Below are positions 62,989-64,000 of a DNA stretch of 64,000 nucleotides, piece after piece (within the stretch, counting starts at the first letter, position 1; each line of letters opens with the position of its first letter). Source of the stretch: Streptomyces sp. NBC_00683 (GTDB taxonomy: Bacteria > Actinomycetota > Actinomycetes > Streptomycetales > Streptomycetaceae); assembly GCF_036226745.1 (NCBI RefSeq), contig NZ_CP109013.1, forward strand, positions 868,001 to 932,000, given 5' to 3'. A program made the position numbers and the translations under genes. Under the pieces are notes generated by a model. That model worked only from the letters and a program-made list of their open reading frames with translations, was not told the origin of the DNA and did no database searches.

Positions 62989-64000
62989 ATGCCGCATAGC
63001 GATATCAACCGACGGACGGTGCTGGCTCGCGGGGCCGCCGTTGCCGGCACATCCGTTGTGACAGCAGGCCTCGCCACTACTGCCGCCGCGCCGGCATTCG
63101 GGCACACCGGCGGTGACAGAACGCCGGGTGCGGTAATTGCCCCGGAGGACCCGCGGTACGAAGTGCTCACCACGGGGATCAACAAGCGCTTTGTCGCCCG
63201 CCCGGAGCACATCAAGATGATCCGCTCGGCGCGGGACGCCGAGCATGCGGTCAGGGAAGCACATCAGCAGGGCAAACGGGTGTCCGTGCGTAGCGGAGGC
63301 CACTGTGTGGCTGACTTCACGTGCAATCCGGATGTCGAGGTCATCATCGATTTCTCCGAGATGAATTCGGTTGACTACGACCCTGGTCGGCGCGCTTTCG
63401 TCGTCGAAGCAGGAGCCAGGCTCTACAACGTCTACGAGGCTCTGTACAAGGGGTGGGGGGTCACCCTTCCCGGGGGGATCTGCCACAGCGTGGGCATCGG
63501 AGGCCATGTTGCCGGCGGCGGCTACGGCCTGCTGTCCCGCGCGCATGGCCTTGTCGTGGACCACCTCCTGGCTGTCGAAGTAGTGGTCGTCGATGCGCAC
63601 GGCAAGGTGCGCACCGTCATCGCCACACGTCACGAGGACGACCCCAACCGGGATCTGTGGTGGGCTCATACGGGAGGCGGCGGAGGTAACTTCGGGCTCG
63701 TCACGCGCTACTGGTTCCGTTCGCCGGAGGCATCCGGTTCCGATCCCGGCAGGCAACTGGTCAATCCGCCGAGGCGGGTGATCGCCCACTCCTTCGACGT
63801 GCCCTGGAGCAAGCTCACCGAAGCCAGGTTCACCCGTCTCCTGAAGAACGTCGGAGCGTGGCACGAGCACAACAGTGCACCCGATTCGCCCTATCGCCAT
63901 CTCAGCAGCCTCTTCAACGTGAACTCACGCGCCCACGGACGGCTCAGCCTCTACACACAGATCGACGCGGATGTTCCCGGCGCACGCGGGCTCCTCGACG
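62989..64000 (+). CDS. Tat-exported FAD oxidase, berberine-bridge type, partial
   Basis: 337 residues seen; the gene runs off the right edge. Twin-arginine signal (NRRTVLARGAAVAGTSVV) predicts folded export. The FAD domain has His105 in SVRSGGHC and Cys165 in PGGICHSVGIGGHVAGGGYG, the pair that makes a bicovalent 8-histidyl/6-cysteinyl flavin in berberine-bridge/AknOx-type oxidases. Such enzymes finish antibiotics by oxidising sugars, alcohols or ring systems. A GAGG site precedes the ATG. Divergent from the oxidative operon and probably co-regulated with it. Confidence 0.9.
   Translation, partial: MPHSDINRRTVLARGAAVAGTSVVTAGLATTAAAPAFGHTGGDRTPGAVIAPEDPRYEVLTTGINKRFVARPEHIKMIRSARDAEHAVREAHQQGKRVSVRSGGHCVADFTCNPDVEVIIDFSEMNSVDYDPGRRAFVVEAGARLYNVYEALYKGWGVTLPGGICHSVGIGGHVAGGGYGLLSRAHGLVVDHLLAVEVVVVDAHGKVRTVIATRHEDDPNRDLWWAHTGGGGGNFGLVTRYWFRSPEASGSDPGRQLVNPPRRVIAHSFDVPWSKLTEARFTRLLKNVGAWHEHNSAPDSPYRHLSSLFNVNSRAHGRLSLYTQIDADVPGARGLLD

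Noticed and set aside
1..64000. tRNA, rRNA, or conserved riboswitch
   Set aside because: No cloverleaf, rRNA segment or known riboswitch core was recognised by eye; a covariance-model scan would be needed to exclude small ones.

Overview
The window is chromosomal DNA of a Streptomyces or very close relative. It has very high GC with strong third-position bias, frequent GTG/TTG starts with GGAGG-type ribosome sites, a snapalysin-type protease, a gamma-butyrolactone (AfsA/ScbR-type) signalling pair, LAL-like and PucR regulators, and type I-E CRISPR repeats of actinobacterial type. No rRNA or tRNA gene was seen.

1-14.7 kb is an organic-acid uptake and acyl-CoA catabolism region. It holds a CaiB-type CoA transferase (cut by the left edge), an acyl-CoA dehydrogenase and an MFS transporter on the minus strand. 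A divergent PucR-type regulator, a double-headed TetR regulator and an alpha/beta hydrolase follow. Then comes a complete, translationally coupled branched-chain/carboxylate ABC transporter (livF-G-H-M plus binding lipoprotein), followed closely by a DUF485/sodium-solute symporter pair. 14.8-26 kb is a decayed accessory stretch: an IS5-like transposase remnant, a MarR remnant, an amputated trehalose-synthase-like gene, a frameshifted sugar-binding-protein gene, a three-repeat type I-E CRISPR remnant, a 1.1 kb non-coding tract of imperfect duplications, and a truncated HATPase gene abutting a frameshifted replication-relaxation gene. A few intact genes (snapalysin, DUF3253, MerR-like, membrane proteins) lie between them.

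26-52.5 kb is mostly housekeeping or lineage-specific single genes: SDR, nitrilase-like, RibD-like reductase, LRV-repeat protein, acyl-CoA dehydrogenase with PadR, MarR/NmrA divergent pair, metallophosphoesterase, SpoIIE phosphatase, globin and MFS/LysR divergent pair. It also holds a 1487-residue secreted protein that joins a propeller-like region, a lytic-transglycosylase-like domain, a golvesin-type domain and a NucA/NucB-like nuclease end, and a histidine kinase divergent from a fused HTH-receiver protein.

52.6-64 kb is the edge of a specialised-metabolite locus: AfsA-family butyrolactone synthase, ScbR-family receptor, an SDR and a LuxR-type ATPase regulator, facing a six-gene minus-strand oxidative operon (SDR, Eis-like acetyltransferase, flavin reductase, FAD oxidoreductase, flavin-dependent monooxygenase, cupin). 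A divergent Tat-exported bicovalent-flavin oxidase runs off the right edge. A perfect 9-bp inverted repeat lies in the shared promoter region. The core biosynthetic enzymes are presumably to the right of the window (inference).
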